A stretch of DNA of 43,481 nucleotides from Bacillus sp. (in: firmicutes) (GCA_011524525.1 WTKE01000033.1:1-43481), one strand, 5' to 3'. Positions 31,600 through 41,460 are shown, counted from the stretch's first letter. The notes: generated by a model not told the origin, from the sequence alone. Translations and numbers: made by a program.

Positions 31600-33177
31600 A
31601 TGATGATGACAACTACAATGGAAATCACGACGTTTAAAAATGAGCCATTTACAGACTTTACTTTGAAGGAAAACAAACAAATGATGCATTCAGCTTTAGA
31701 AAAAGTAAAAGGAGAAATAGGTGGAAAATATCCTCTTTATATTGGAACGGAAGAAATTTATACACAGGACATGATTACGTCCCTTAATCCAGGAAATGTT
31801 GATGAAATCATTGGCTATGTTAGTAAAGGTTCAAAAGAATTAGCAGAGAAGGCAATGACCGTGGCATTAGATGCATTTGAAAGTTGGAAAAAGGTGTCTC
31901 CCATCGAACGGGCAGATTATTTATTCCGAGCAGCAGCATTAATGCGTGAACGTAAGCATGAATTTTCAGCGGCGTTAATTTTAGAATCAGGAAAGAACTG
32001 GGCAGAAGCAGATGCTGACACGGCAGAAGCAATTGACTTTCTAGAATTTTATGCAAGAGAAATGATACGACTAAGTGAGACAGATATCCATCAGCCACTT
32101 ACTAAAATTGAGGGGGATGACAATCATATTACATACATTCCATTAGGCGTAGGAATCGTCATCTCTCCATTTAACTTCCCATTAGCAATCATGGCAGGAA
32201 CAGCTGTGGCTGGAATTGTAGCAGGGAATTGTGTGATTTTAAAGCCAGCAGATAACACGCCTGTTATAGCGGCAAAGTTTGTGGAATTAATGAAGGAGGT
32301 AGGTCTACCTGATGGCGTTCTTACCTTTTTACCGGGAGATGCTTTAGAGGTAGGGGAATATTTAGTTGAGCATCCGAAAACCCGCTTTATTTCTTTTACT
32401 GGGTCTCGTGAAGTAGGCTGTCGAATATATGAGCGAGCTTCAAAAGTACAATCTGGCCAAATTTGGCTAAAGCGTGTGATAGCTGAAATGGGTGGCAAAG
32501 ATGGTGTGGTTGTAGATGAAACAGCTAACTTGGATGCGGCAGCTTATGGTATTGTTGCGTCTGCCTTTGGGTTTCAAGGTCAGAAATGCTCTGCAGGTTC
32601 AAGAGCTATCATTGTAGAGGCTGTATACGATGAAGTGGTAGAGAGAGTCGTTGAATTAACAAAACAACTTAAACAGGGCTTACCAGAAGAAAATGCTGCG
32701 ATTGGTCCTGTCATCGATCAAAAGTCATTCGACAAGGTGATGAAGTACATTGAAATTGGAAAAGAAGAAGGAAAGTTGTTGACTGGAGGTTCAAAGGCAG
32801 AAGGAAATGGCTATTACATAGAACCAACAGTATTTAGTGATGTCTCTCCAAAGTCTCGAATTATGCAAGAGGAAATCTTTGGACCTGTGCTAGCTATTTG
32901 TAAAGCAGCCAATTGGGAGGAGGCAATTCATATTTATAATGATACAGAATATGGTTTGACCGGAGCATTCTTCTCACAAGTAGAGGAGAGAATTGACCAT
33001 GCACTCTCTAACATGCATTGTGGAAATCTTTATATTAATAAAAAGTGTACAGGTGCTCTTGTAGGGGTCCATCCTTTTGGTGGATTTAACATGTCGGGTA
33101 CGGACTCCAAAGCAGGAGGCTACGATTACTTGTTACTATTCACACAAGCCAAAATGACCTCAAGAAAGACAAAATAG
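31600..33177 (+). CDS. rocA: 1-pyrroline-5-carboxylate dehydrogenase
   Basis: The 525-residue aldehyde dehydrogenase converts glutamate semialdehyde (from pyrroline-5-carboxylate) to glutamate using NAD. The general base Glu is E296 in IAEMGGKDG and the nucleophile is C330 in GQKCSAGSR. VVISPFNFPLAI and FTGSREVG mark the NAD-binding fold. It is about ten residues longer at the N terminus than B. subtilis RocA; ATG 31600 is one of three consecutive ATGs and the SD AAAAGGGG precedes it. RocA and PruA are equivalent names for this step. Confidence 0.93.
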   Translation: MMMTTTMEITTFKNEPFTDFTLKENKQMMHSALEKVKGEIGGKYPLYIGTEEIYTQDMITSLNPGNVDEIIGYVSKGSKELAEKAMTVALDAFESWKKVSPIERADYLFRAAALMRERKHEFSAALILESGKNWAEADADTAEAIDFLEFYAREMIRLSETDIHQPLTKIEGDDNHITYIPLGVGIVISPFNFPLAIMAGTAVAGIVAGNCVILKPADNTPVIAAKFVELMKEVGLPDGVLTFLPGDALEVGEYLVEHPKTRFISFTGSREVGCRIYERASKVQSGQIWLKRVIAEMGGKDGVVVDETANLDAAAYGIVASAFGFQGQKCSAGSRAIIVEAVYDEVVERVVELTKQLKQGLPEENAAIGPVIDQKSFDKVMKYIEIGKEEGKLLTGGSKAEGNGYYIEPTVFSDVSPKSRIMQEEIFGPVLAICKAANWEEAIHIYNDTEYGLTGAFFSQVEERIDHALSNMHCGNLYINKKCTGALVGVHPFGGFNMSGTDSKAGGYDYLLLFTQAKMTSRKTK

Positions 33178-33245
33178 AGGGCTCACAAACATAGAAGTAA
33201 GTTCTCTCATGAATCATGAAGAGAGCATATAAAGGGGGATGGAAT

Positions 33246-34709
33246 ATGGACATGCAGTTACTTTTCTCTATTGGTATTTATATGATGGGTATGTTAGTCA
33301 TTGGCTATGTAGCCTATAAAAGAACTTCCAATGTGTCCGACTACATGTTAGGTGGAAGAACACTTGGACCTGCAGTGACTGCGTTAAGTGCGGGAGCTTC
33401 TGATATGAGTGGGTGGTTGTTAATGGGTCTACCAGGAGCCATGTATGCAGAAGGGTTAAGTGCTACTTGGATTGCCATTGGATTAACGATTGGTGCCTAT
33501 TTAAACTGGCTATATGTGGCGCCAAGGCTACGAACTTATACAGAGGTCGCTAATAATTCAATGACTATTCCTGCTTTTTTAGAAAACCGCTTTGGAGATA
33601 CGTCGAATTTACTTCGCTTAATGTCAGGAATCGTTATCATTGTCTTCTTTACTTTCTATGTTTCCTCTGGAATCGTATCAGGTGGAGTGCTATTCGAGAC
33701 AACCTTTCAATTAGATTATCAGGTTGGCTTATGGATCATTACAGCAGTGGTTGTAGCTTATACATTGTTTGGAGGATTCCTAGCAGTAAGTTGGACCGAT
33801 TTTGTCCAAGGATTGATAATGTTCACTGCTCTAGTGTTAGTACCAACGGTTACCGTAATGGAGGTTGGTGGATTAGGTCCGACCTTTGTTGAAATAAACT
33901 CTATTGATCCGACCCTTTTTAATATTTTCAAAGGAACAAGTTTGCTAGGAATTATTTCATTGATGGCATGGGGGCTTGGATACTTTGGTCAGCCTCATAT
34001 TATCGTACGTTTTATGGCCATATCTTCTGTGAAAGAGATTAAAAAGGCTAGAAGAATAGGGATGGGCTGGATGATTGTTTCAGTTTTAGGAGCAATGATT
34101 ACGGGCTTTATTGGCTTAGCTTATTTTTCAAAAGAGGGATTACCATTAAACGATCCTGAAACAGTCTTTATTAAATTAAGTGAAATCCTATTTCACCCTA
34201 TTATCACTGGTTTCTTACTTGCAGCACTGTTAGCTGCGGTTATGAGTACCATTTCTTCTCAGTTATTAGTAACAGCTAGCTCATTAGGAGAGGACATCTA
34301 TAAGACCTTCTTCCGAAGAAAAGCATCGGATAAGGAATTGTTGCTTGTTAGTCGATTGGCTGTTTTAGGAGTTGCGCTCGTAGCAGTTATCTTGGCTTTT
34401 AATAAAACAGGTACCATTTTATCTTTGGTAGGTTATGCTTGGGCTGGTTTTGGAGCAGCTTTTGGGCCAGTCATTCTTATGAGCCTTTATTGGAAACGTA
34501 TGAATAAATGGGGTGCTTTTGCCGGTATGTTAGCAGGAACCATTACGGTTATTGTCTGGGCTAATATCCCTTTTTTAAAGAATGCCCTATATGAAATTGT
34601 ACCTGGTTTTATAGCTTGTACCGTTGCAATTGTAATCATTAGTCTGTTGACTCCAGCTCCATCTAGTGCATTAAACAAAACGTTTGAAAAATATAAACAA
34701 ATTGCCTAG
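33246..34709 (+). CDS. putP: Sodium/proline symporter
   Basis: The 487-residue protein has about thirteen membrane helices and belongs to the sodium:solute symporter family. PutP-type motifs are SDYMLGGRTLGP, SAGASDMSGWLLMGLPGA, FGGFLAVSWTDFVQG and AVMSTISSQLLVTASSLGED. It imports proline for the two upstream enzymes. ATG 33246 is used since AAAGGGGGA at 33230-33238 sits just upstream; an ATG at 33216 would place the SD inside the gene. It ends 23 bases before the glutamate dehydrogenase gene. Confidence 0.93.
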   Translation: MDMQLLFSIGIYMMGMLVIGYVAYKRTSNVSDYMLGGRTLGPAVTALSAGASDMSGWLLMGLPGAMYAEGLSATWIAIGLTIGAYLNWLYVAPRLRTYTEVANNSMTIPAFLENRFGDTSNLLRLMSGIVIIVFFTFYVSSGIVSGGVLFETTFQLDYQVGLWIITAVVVAYTLFGGFLAVSWTDFVQGLIMFTALVLVPTVTVMEVGGLGPTFVEINSIDPTLFNIFKGTSLLGIISLMAWGLGYFGQPHIIVRFMAISSVKEIKKARRIGMGWMIVSVLGAMITGFIGLAYFSKEGLPLNDPETVFIKLSEILFHPIITGFLLAALLAAVMSTISSQLLVTASSLGEDIYKTFFRRKASDKELLLVSRLAVLGVALVAVILAFNKTGTILSLVGYAWAGFGAAFGPVILMSLYWKRMNKWGAFAGMLAGTITVIVWANIPFLKNALYEIVPGFIACTVAIVIISLLTPAPSSALNKTFEKYKQIA

Positions 34710-34732
34710 TGAAAAATGAAGGGGAAAAAATT

Positions 34733-36007
34733 ATGACGGTTAAGTCTAAAGTATTACAAACCAATTCAGAACAGGTAAATGTGCTAGATCGTACACAAAG
34801 TATCATCAAACAAGCACTAGAAAAGATGAATTATAGTCAAGAGATCTTTGAATTATTAAAGGAGCCCTTGAGATTATTAACAGTAAGAATTCCTATAAAA
34901 ATGGATGATGGCACGGTAAAGGTGTTTACAGGCTTTCGGTCTCAGCATAATGACTCAGTCGGTCCGACCAAAGGCGGGATTCGATTTCATCCTGATGTAA
35001 CGATAGATGAAGTAAAGGCCCTTTCGATTTGGATGAGCATCAAGTGTGGAATTACAGGATTACCGTACGGGGGAGGAAAAGGTGGAATCCAATGTGATCC
35101 GAGAGAGATGAGCTTTGCTGAGCTTGAGCGATTAAGTAGAGGGTATGTTCGAGCAATCAGTCAAATTGTGGGGCCAACTAAAGATATACCTGCCCCTGAT
35201 GTATTCACGAATTCACAGATTATGTCATGGATGATGGATGAGTATAGTCATATTCGTGAATTTGATTCTCCAGGTTTCATTACTGGAAAACCAATTGTTT
35301 TGGGTGGTTCGGTAGGAAGGGAATCCTCAACTGCCAAAGGAGTTACGATTGTCTTAGAAGAAGCAGCAAAAATGGTAGGGATTTCTGTAAAAGGGGCAAA
35401 GATAAATATTCAAGGTTTTGGGAATGCAGGAAGTTATCTAGCGAAGTTCCTCTATGATGAAGGCGCAATTATTACAGGGATTTCTGATGCTTATGGTGCT
35501 ATTTATGATTCTGAAGGCTTGGATATAGATTACCTACTTGATAACAGGGATTCCTTTGGGACGGTAACTACCCTATTTTCTAATGTAATAACCAATCAAG
35601 AGCTGCTTGAAAAGCCTTGTGATATTCTGATTCCAGCTGCGATCGCAAATCAGATTACTGAGGAAAATGCTCCTTATGTTCAAGCGAAGATTATAGTAGA
35701 GGCAGCTAATGGTCCAACCACGATGCGCGGAACAGAAATTTTAACTAACAAAGGGGTTATCATTGTACCAGATGTACTTGCGAGTGCTGGTGGAGTTGTC
35801 GTTTCGTATTTTGAATGGGTACAAAATAACCAAGGGTATTACTGGTCAGAAGATGAGGTCGAGGAAAAGTTAAGGAAGATTCTAGTTTCTTCTTTTAATA
35901 CAGTACATGAAGTTTCGATTCAATTACAAGTGAATATGAGATTGGCGGCTTATGTTGTTGGATTAAAGCGAATGGTTGAAGCGTCTAAATTTAGGGGATG
36001 GGTATAA
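34733..36007 (+). CDS. rocG: NAD-specific glutamate dehydrogenase, RocG-like
   Basis: The 424-residue enzyme deaminates glutamate to 2-oxoglutarate and ammonium, completing proline breakdown into the TCA cycle. GPTKGGIRFHP and the catalytic Lys segment LPYGGGKGG are present, as are PAPDV, the Rossmann motif IQGFGNAGS and PDVLASAGGVVVSYFEW. The length equals that of B. subtilis RocG. ATG 34733 follows AAGGGG; a GTG at 34709 overlapping the putP stop has no SD. GudB is the closest alternative, but the operon context favours a catabolic RocG role. Confidence 0.92.
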   Translation: MTVKSKVLQTNSEQVNVLDRTQSIIKQALEKMNYSQEIFELLKEPLRLLTVRIPIKMDDGTVKVFTGFRSQHNDSVGPTKGGIRFHPDVTIDEVKALSIWMSIKCGITGLPYGGGKGGIQCDPREMSFAELERLSRGYVRAISQIVGPTKDIPAPDVFTNSQIMSWMMDEYSHIREFDSPGFITGKPIVLGGSVGRESSTAKGVTIVLEEAAKMVGISVKGAKINIQGFGNAGSYLAKFLYDEGAIITGISDAYGAIYDSEGLDIDYLLDNRDSFGTVTTLFSNVITNQELLEKPCDILIPAAIANQITEENAPYVQAKIIVEAANGPTTMRGTEILTNKGVIIVPDVLASAGGVVVSYFEWVQNNQGYYWSEDEVEEKLRKILVSSFNTVHEVSIQLQVNMRLAAYVVGLKRMVEASKFRGWV

Positions 36008-36023
36008 TTTTAACACGGTAAAG

Positions 36024-36053
36024 AACTGCTGCTTCTGAAAGGAGCAGTTTTTT
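36024..36053 (+). terminator. Terminator of the proline operon
   Basis: AACTGCT (36024-36030) and AGCAGTT (36043-36049) form a 7-bp stem followed by six T. Confidence 0.8.
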
Positions 36054-36103
36054 ATCTATTAGCACAGAGAATTATTAATCATGTGATCAGGAGTATATCT
36101 ACG

Positions 36104-37075
36104 ATGAAATATAAAATAGGCTTTCGTACAATAAAAACGGCTATCGCTGTTTCTTTAGCAATTACAATCAGTCAATTTTACACCTTAGATTTCTATGCTA
36201 CTTGTGCAATCATTACCATTCTATGTGTTCAAACATCAAAGAAAAAATCGTTAAACAGCGCTACCTCGCGTTTTTTTGCTTGTATGCTATCCATACCCTT
36301 TTCGTATATTTTCTTTGAGGGCATTGGATTCTATCCAATTGTTATTGGACTATTATTATTATTTTTTATCCCTACGACTGTCCTTTTCAAAATTAATGAA
36401 GGGGTGGTTACAAGCTCTGTTATTATTCTACACATATACACTACTGGAAATATCACTCTACCAGTAGTGTTTAATGAGATCGCACTGGTAGTGATTGGGA
36501 TTGGCTCAGCTTTAATTGTCAATGTGTACATGCCAAGCCTTGAAAGAACACTTACAATGAAGCAAATAGAAGTGGAGAACAAATTCCAACAACTATTAAT
36601 TGAAATTGCAGAGTATTTACGAACCAATAACAAGCTTTGGACAGACAAGGAGATTACAGAAGCTGTAGACATGATAAAAAAAGCAAAAGCACTTGCTTTT
36701 CGAGATGTAGAAAATAATTTTTTTAGAAAAGAAGATTACTATTATCGTTACTTTACCATAAGGGAGAAGCAGATGGAATTGCTAGTAAGAATTCTCCCTA
36801 CTGTGGAGCAAATACATCCAATGGTTGAACAAAGGTATATTATTGCCGACTTCTTAGATTATGTTGCTTCGTATTTTTATACAGATAAAGTAGAATCTAC
36901 TTACTTTGAAAAATTAAAAAGGGTTGAAGAAGATTTTAGAAAAGAGTCTCTACCGGAAAATTGGGAATTATTTGAGGCAAGAGCACAATTGCTTATGGTA
37001 GTACGCGAGTTAGAATTTTACTTTTCAATCATGAGTAAATTGACTTCCAACACTAAAAAGCTAGTATTCAATTAG
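36104..37075 (+). CDS. Aromatic acid exporter family (DUF939, YqjA-like) membrane protein
   Basis: The 323-residue protein has about five membrane helices in residues 8-150 and a charged, helical cytoplasmic C-terminal half (about 155-323), the layout of FUSC/ArAE proteins such as B. subtilis YqjA. The N-terminal GFRTIKTAIAVSLAITIS segment is typical. The family is related to aromatic acid exporters, but the substrate of the YqjA group is unknown. ATG 36104 has AGGAG at 36089-36093. It stands between the proline operon and its probable regulator without obvious functional link to either. Confidence 0.82.
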   Translation: MKYKIGFRTIKTAIAVSLAITISQFYTLDFYATCAIITILCVQTSKKKSLNSATSRFFACMLSIPFSYIFFEGIGFYPIVIGLLLLFFIPTTVLFKINEGVVTSSVIILHIYTTGNITLPVVFNEIALVVIGIGSALIVNVYMPSLERTLTMKQIEVENKFQQLLIEIAEYLRTNNKLWTDKEITEAVDMIKKAKALAFRDVENNFFRKEDYYYRYFTIREKQMELLVRILPTVEQIHPMVEQRYIIADFLDYVASYFYTDKVESTYFEKLKRVEEDFRKESLPENWELFEARAQLLMVVRELEFYFSIMSKLTSNTKKLVFN

Positions 37076-37172
37076 TTGTCTCCTATTCTTTCACTTTAAT
37101 AGTGTTACGTATCTAGAAATAAGACTATGAAATATGGTACGTTAATAGAAAGGTGAAGGAAGGATGTAATGT

Positions 37173-38858
37173 ATGTTTCAAAAATTGTTGGACTTTGTGG
37201 AAGAAAGCGTAACAATTATAAATGAACATGCTCTATTAGGAGATATCGTCAAACAGCTCACCTCGACACATGTGGTTGTGGCTCTTAATGAAGTGTACTA
37301 TACGTTTCAAAAGCATGAACGAAAACTTTTAAGCATTGGCAACGAGAGAACTTTCATATTTGATTGGATAGAAGATGTGGAGTGGCCAACTTCATCAGTC
37401 GCATTCCTTCATGACCTATCAACAGAGAAGATAAGTTGGAATAGACCGGTTGTCTTAAAGGATATACATGGAAACTTTAGAGGAATAACAACAGCAGAAA
37501 AATATATTCCGCTATTGGAAGCAGAATATGAATCAATCAAAATGTACTTTCAAACATTATCGGAAACGATTAATGATGCGGTAACGGCTGTTGATAAAGA
37601 AGGAAATGTCATATGCTGGAACAACACATCAGAGCTTACTTATAAAATCAAAAAGGATAAAATTCTTGGTAAAAAGTTAAGAGATCACTTTGATTCAGAA
37701 TCACTCGTCTTAAATAAAATATTGCGTGAAGGTAAACCAGTTCGAGGTGCCTATCATCGTCCGAACAAAGTGAATCATGTGTTGATTAATGCATCGCCTA
37801 TCATAGTAAACAACCAAATAGAAGGCGGAATAGCAATAGAAAGAGATATTACGAAAATTATACGATTAAATGAAGAACTAACATCTTCTTTGCCATTACT
37901 TATCCATCAAGACCATCCATACTCTTCCATAGTTGGTGTATCGAAAAAAATAAAAGAAGCTGTTGGAATGGCACAAAAAGTTGCCCATGCAGATATTCCT
38001 GTTTTATTAAAAGGAGAATCGGGGGCAGGAAAAGAAATGATTGCTCAAGCTATTCACTATGGTGGCGTTAAAAGTGCAGGACCGTATGTATCGATTAACT
38101 GCTCGGTCATTCCTCCTGCGTTGTTAGAAATTGAGTTATTCGGCTTCCAAAATGACATATTTGACGAGGAAAGCCAAGGGATACAAATAGGAAAAATAGA
38201 GCAGGCCTATAATGGAACTCTTTTTATTGAAGATATAGATAAAATGACATTACCTCTTCAAGAGAAGTTATTAACCTACTTAGTAAAGCACTCTTTTTAT
38301 CGAGTCGGTGGTTCAGAAGAGGTTGTGACAAATACTCGAGTGGTGGCATCAGCATCTCAATCCTTGGAAGATTTAGTGAGGGATGGGGAATTCAATGAGA
38401 AGCTGTATTTTCACTTATCAGTTATTACCATTCACATTCCACCTTTACGAGAAAGACCGGAGGATGTAGTTCCATTAATTCATCATTATATACATGAGTT
38501 TTGCACTAGCTACCATAAAGATACTCCTCAGATTGATCCAAAAGTGATGAAAATGCTGGTTGAATACGATTGGCCTGGGAATGTGAGAGAGCTTAGGAAT
38601 GTAATTGAAAGATTCATCATTTTAATAGATCAGCCACAGATTACGTTGGAGGATGTTCCTGACAACATCATTGATGTAGTGGAGAAAAAGCGAGCCTCTA
38701 TAAAAGAAAAGCAACAAGAGATAGATGTGAAAAAAGTTGAAGCCTTGCAGATTGAAAATGCTTTAAAGAAGACTTATGGAAATAAAAGTGCAGCTGCTAC
38801 TCTCCTTGGAATCTCGAGAGGAACATTATATAACAAAATGAAAGAATATGGACTTTAA
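37173..38858 (+). CDS. PAS-AAA-Fis regulator (RocR/TyrR-like) without the GAFTGA loop
   Basis: The 561-residue protein has an unassigned N-terminal domain (1-115), a PAS domain (about 118-225), an AAA+ domain (about 250-475) and a C-terminal Fis-type helix-turn-helix (about 520-560, NKSAAATLLGISRGTLYNKM). Walker A is GESGAGKE at 281-288. The loop that contacts sigma-54, GAFTGA, is replaced by DIFDEE at 328-333, and Walker B reads LFIED instead of LFLDE. It is therefore unlikely to activate sigma-54 promoters; TyrR is a known relative of this kind. Position suggests it controls the proline operon. Confidence 0.88.
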   Translation: MFQKLLDFVEESVTIINEHALLGDIVKQLTSTHVVVALNEVYYTFQKHERKLLSIGNERTFIFDWIEDVEWPTSSVAFLHDLSTEKISWNRPVVLKDIHGNFRGITTAEKYIPLLEAEYESIKMYFQTLSETINDAVTAVDKEGNVICWNNTSELTYKIKKDKILGKKLRDHFDSESLVLNKILREGKPVRGAYHRPNKVNHVLINASPIIVNNQIEGGIAIERDITKIIRLNEELTSSLPLLIHQDHPYSSIVGVSKKIKEAVGMAQKVAHADIPVLLKGESGAGKEMIAQAIHYGGVKSAGPYVSINCSVIPPALLEIELFGFQNDIFDEESQGIQIGKIEQAYNGTLFIEDIDKMTLPLQEKLLTYLVKHSFYRVGGSEEVVTNTRVVASASQSLEDLVRDGEFNEKLYFHLSVITIHIPPLRERPEDVVPLIHHYIHEFCTSYHKDTPQIDPKVMKMLVEYDWPGNVRELRNVIERFIILIDQPQITLEDVPDNIIDVVEKKRASIKEKQQEIDVKKVEALQIENALKKTYGNKSAAATLLGISRGTLYNKMKEYGL

Positions 38859-38896
38859 AGTCTTTGGCGTGAAAAGAAGCGTCATGAAGAATATTC

Positions 38897-38925
38897 TTGA
38901 CCGATTAATCATGGAGACTTATAAT
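38897..38925 (+). promoter_or_regulatory. Strong sigma-A promoter before a leader RNA
   Basis: TTGACC (38897-38902) and a perfect TATAAT (38920-38925) are 17 bases apart. The 12 bases ending in this -35 (ATATTCTTGACC) are identical to those of the riboswitch promoter at 28661-28672. Confidence 0.8.
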
Positions 38926-38931
38926 AAAACA

Positions 38932-39089
38932 AATCATGATAGCTCTTTTTAATGTTAATGAGACAAGGGGAAGAGAAATCATTTTATTGGGATTAATAAT
39001 TTTGTTTGGTGGCTTATGTAAACACAATGTTTGTGAGTATAGAAGAGACCAGCGATGATGATTTACCATCACCGCTGGTCTCTTTTTTT
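38932..39089 (+). ncRNA. Candidate leader RNA or small RNA of about 158 bases
   Basis: The stretch runs from the predicted start of the 38897 promoter to a very strong terminator. Inside is a small hairpin, AAACA-CAA-TGTTT near 39020-39033. It matches no riboswitch class or T-box that I recognise and holds no SD-linked ORF. The OFA transporter gene lies 37 bases after the terminator, so transcription attenuation or a free small RNA are both possible. Confidence 0.5.
39044..39089 (+). terminator. Strong terminator before the OFA transporter gene
   Basis: AGAGACCAGCG (39044-39054) and CGCTGGTCTCT (39073-39083) form a perfect 11-bp stem. TGATG and CATCA extend it inward. A T tract runs to 39089. 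Confidence 0.93.
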
Positions 39090-39125
39090 ATTGGGCAAAT
39101 TTCTAAACTTAAGGAGGTTTTATAG

Positions 39126-40352
39126 TTGAATCGTTGGTTAGTAGTGTTGGGGGCAGTTCTTATTCAAATTAATTTAGGGGCGGTGTATGCTTGGAGTCTT
39201 TTTAACCAGCCGCTTATTGATAAGTATGGTTGGGCTAGGGAAGATGTCGTTGTTACTTTTTCGATAACGATTGCTGTTTTTGCATTTGCAACGATTTTTG
39301 CTGGTAGGCTACAAGATCAAATTGGGCCTAGGTGGGTCGCGACGATTGGAGGTTTGCTGCTAGGGATTGGATTAATGCTATCAAGCCAGGCAACTTCACT
39401 TTTACAACTCTATTTCTTTTATGGTGTCATTGGAGGAATTGGGATCGGAATGACCTACGTTTGTCCATTATCCGCATGTGTAAAGTGGTTTCCTGATAAA
39501 AGAGGATTTATAAGCGGTGTAGCTGTTGCGGGGTTTGGACTAGGTGGACTTATTTATAAACCGTTGATTGGATATCTAATTGAATTATCGGGAGTTTCGT
39601 CAACCTTTATGTATTTAGGAATCATTTATTTATTGTTTGTTATTGCTGGGGCACAGTTGCTGAAAAATCCAACAGAAGAGCAAGTATTAAAGTATCAACC
39701 TAAACAACAAACTTCTAATAGTCAGGTAAAAACATATGTAGATGCAAGTAATCAGTTTACACCAAAACAAATGCTTCGAACTCAACAGTTTTATTTATTA
39801 TGGTTCATGTTTTTATTTGGTAGTGTTTCCGGTTTAATGGTGATTAGTTTTGCGGTCGATATTGGAGTGGATATGGCAAATCTTGAACTTGAACAAGCAG
39901 GAAATGCGGTTATGGTAATTGCTTTGTTTAATGCTGCAGGGCGTATTGCATGGGGGAAACTATCTGATCGATTTGGAAGGAAACCTACATTAATCACCAT
40001 CTATGGCTTAACAGCTGTGATGATGTTTTATATGAGTACAGGAATGATGAACTATCCTCTGTTTTTAATGGCTGTTTCTTTAATAGGGTTTTGCTTCGGT
40101 GGTTTTCTAGCACTTTTCCCATCAGTTACTGCAGACTATTTTGGTGTAAGAAACATGGGAAGTAACTACGGCTTTATGTATCAAGCCTACGGGTTATCCG
40201 CGTTTGTTGGACCGATGGTTGTGAAGGCCCTTCCTTTTACATCTGCTTTTTTACTAGCGGGGTGTATCTGTATTGTGGCAATCCTTTTGGCTAGGATAGT
40301 TGAAGTACCAAAGGTCATTCCTGGGGAAAGGCTTCGTGAAAGAGAAGCGTAA
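39126..40352 (+). CDS. OFA family MFS transporter (oxalate/formate antiporter-like)
   Basis: The 408-residue protein has about twelve membrane helices. The OFA signature GAVYAWSLFNQPL follows the first helix, and LQDQIGPRWVATIGG and GRIAWGKLSDRFGRKPT are the MFS loop 2-3 and 8-9 motifs. Family members move small carboxylates such as oxalate, formate or pyruvate; which one here is not visible. TTG 39126 has AAGGAGG at 39112-39118, seven bases upstream. The preceding leader and terminator suggest conditional expression. Confidence 0.88.
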   Translation: MNRWLVVLGAVLIQINLGAVYAWSLFNQPLIDKYGWAREDVVVTFSITIAVFAFATIFAGRLQDQIGPRWVATIGGLLLGIGLMLSSQATSLLQLYFFYGVIGGIGIGMTYVCPLSACVKWFPDKRGFISGVAVAGFGLGGLIYKPLIGYLIELSGVSSTFMYLGIIYLLFVIAGAQLLKNPTEEQVLKYQPKQQTSNSQVKTYVDASNQFTPKQMLRTQQFYLLWFMFLFGSVSGLMVISFAVDIGVDMANLELEQAGNAVMVIALFNAAGRIAWGKLSDRFGRKPTLITIYGLTAVMMFYMSTGMMNYPLFLMAVSLIGFCFGGFLALFPSVTADYFGVRNMGSNYGFMYQAYGLSAFVGPMVVKALPFTSAFLLAGCICIVAILLARIVEVPKVIPGERLREREA

Positions 40353-40431
40353 AAGATTAAAGGGATTTTGACGGAATGTGTCGAATTTACACCTTGCTGA
40401 CTTTTAGCAAAAAATTTATAGCAGGTGAATC

Positions 40432-41460
40432 ATGAAACGAATGTCAAAACGCATCAAGAATTTTTTCTTCATTTTATTATTTTTATTAATTCTCGCTTTT
40501 ATTCCAACCCCTTATTATTTGTATCAGCCAGGAACCACAGATGATTTGAGTTCATTGGTAAATGTTGAAGATGGATATAAAGAAGAGAAAGGTAACTTCT
40601 ATTTAACGACCGTCTTATCATCGGAAGCTAGCAATATTTATTATTTATTGTATGGGCTGTTAGCTCCACATACGGAAATAAAAAAGGCTTCTGACGTGCA
40701 ACAGGATTTAACAGATCAGGAATATAATGATCTACTAGACTTCATGATGAGAGATTCTAAACAAAATGCGATTGTATCTAGCTTTTCTGAAGCCGGAGAA
40801 GATCTTGATGTTGATTATAATGGTATTTTTGTATATGGAATTTCAGAACAATCAAAGGCCAATGGTATTCTAAAGGTTGGGGATATTATTACGGAAGTAG
40901 ATGGAATAAAGGTATCGGAGCGAAACGAATTCATTAATTATATAGAAAAGAATAAAAAAGCAGGAGACACTGTTTCTTTAAATATTGGGAGAAATGGTAA
41001 AACTCTTGAAGAAAAAATAGAAATTATTACACTAGATGAAGAGACGAACCGTATTGGTCTTGGAATCACTCCTGAAGAAGAGTTTATTGTAGATGCAGCT
41101 AGAAAGGTGGAACTTAATAGCGAGGATATTGGCGGTCCATCTGCGGGCTTAATGTTCTCCTTAGAGATTTATAAGCAGCTTGTTGGAAAAGACCTTACTA
41201 AGGGTTATGAAATAGCTGGAACTGGTACCATTGACCATGAGGGAAATATTGGGCAGATAGGCGGTATAAGACATAAAGTTACATCGGTATCTTTACAGGG
41301 AGTAGATATTTTCTTTGTTCCAAAAGATTTGACAGAGCTTGACACCAATGAAAAAGAGGCACTAGATGAAGTAAAGAACAGTGGGTATGACTTAGAAATC
41401 GTGCCGGTTGCTACATTAGCTGAAGCAATAAAATATTTGGAAAATTTGAAGGAAAAGTAG
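40432..41460 (+). CDS. PDZ-Lon (S16) membrane protease, YlbL/SepM-like
   Basis: The 342-residue protein has an N-terminal membrane anchor (about 12-32), an extracellular PDZ domain (about 125-205) and a Lon-type S16 protease domain to the C terminus. The Ser-Lys dyad is S237 in GGPSAGL and K282 in IRHKVTS, both intact. SepM processes a competence pheromone in streptococci; B. subtilis YlbL is the closest Bacillus match in length and layout. It is not in the ylb neighbourhood here, so it may be a relocated orthologue or a paralogue. The SD is weak (GCAGGTG). Confidence 0.88.
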   Translation: MKRMSKRIKNFFFILLFLLILAFIPTPYYLYQPGTTDDLSSLVNVEDGYKEEKGNFYLTTVLSSEASNIYYLLYGLLAPHTEIKKASDVQQDLTDQEYNDLLDFMMRDSKQNAIVSSFSEAGEDLDVDYNGIFVYGISEQSKANGILKVGDIITEVDGIKVSERNEFINYIEKNKKAGDTVSLNIGRNGKTLEEKIEIITLDEETNRIGLGITPEEEFIVDAARKVELNSEDIGGPSAGLMFSLEIYKQLVGKDLTKGYEIAGTGTIDHEGNIGQIGGIRHKVTSVSLQGVDIFFVPKDLTELDTNEKEALDEVKNSGYDLEIVPVATLAEAIKYLENLKEK

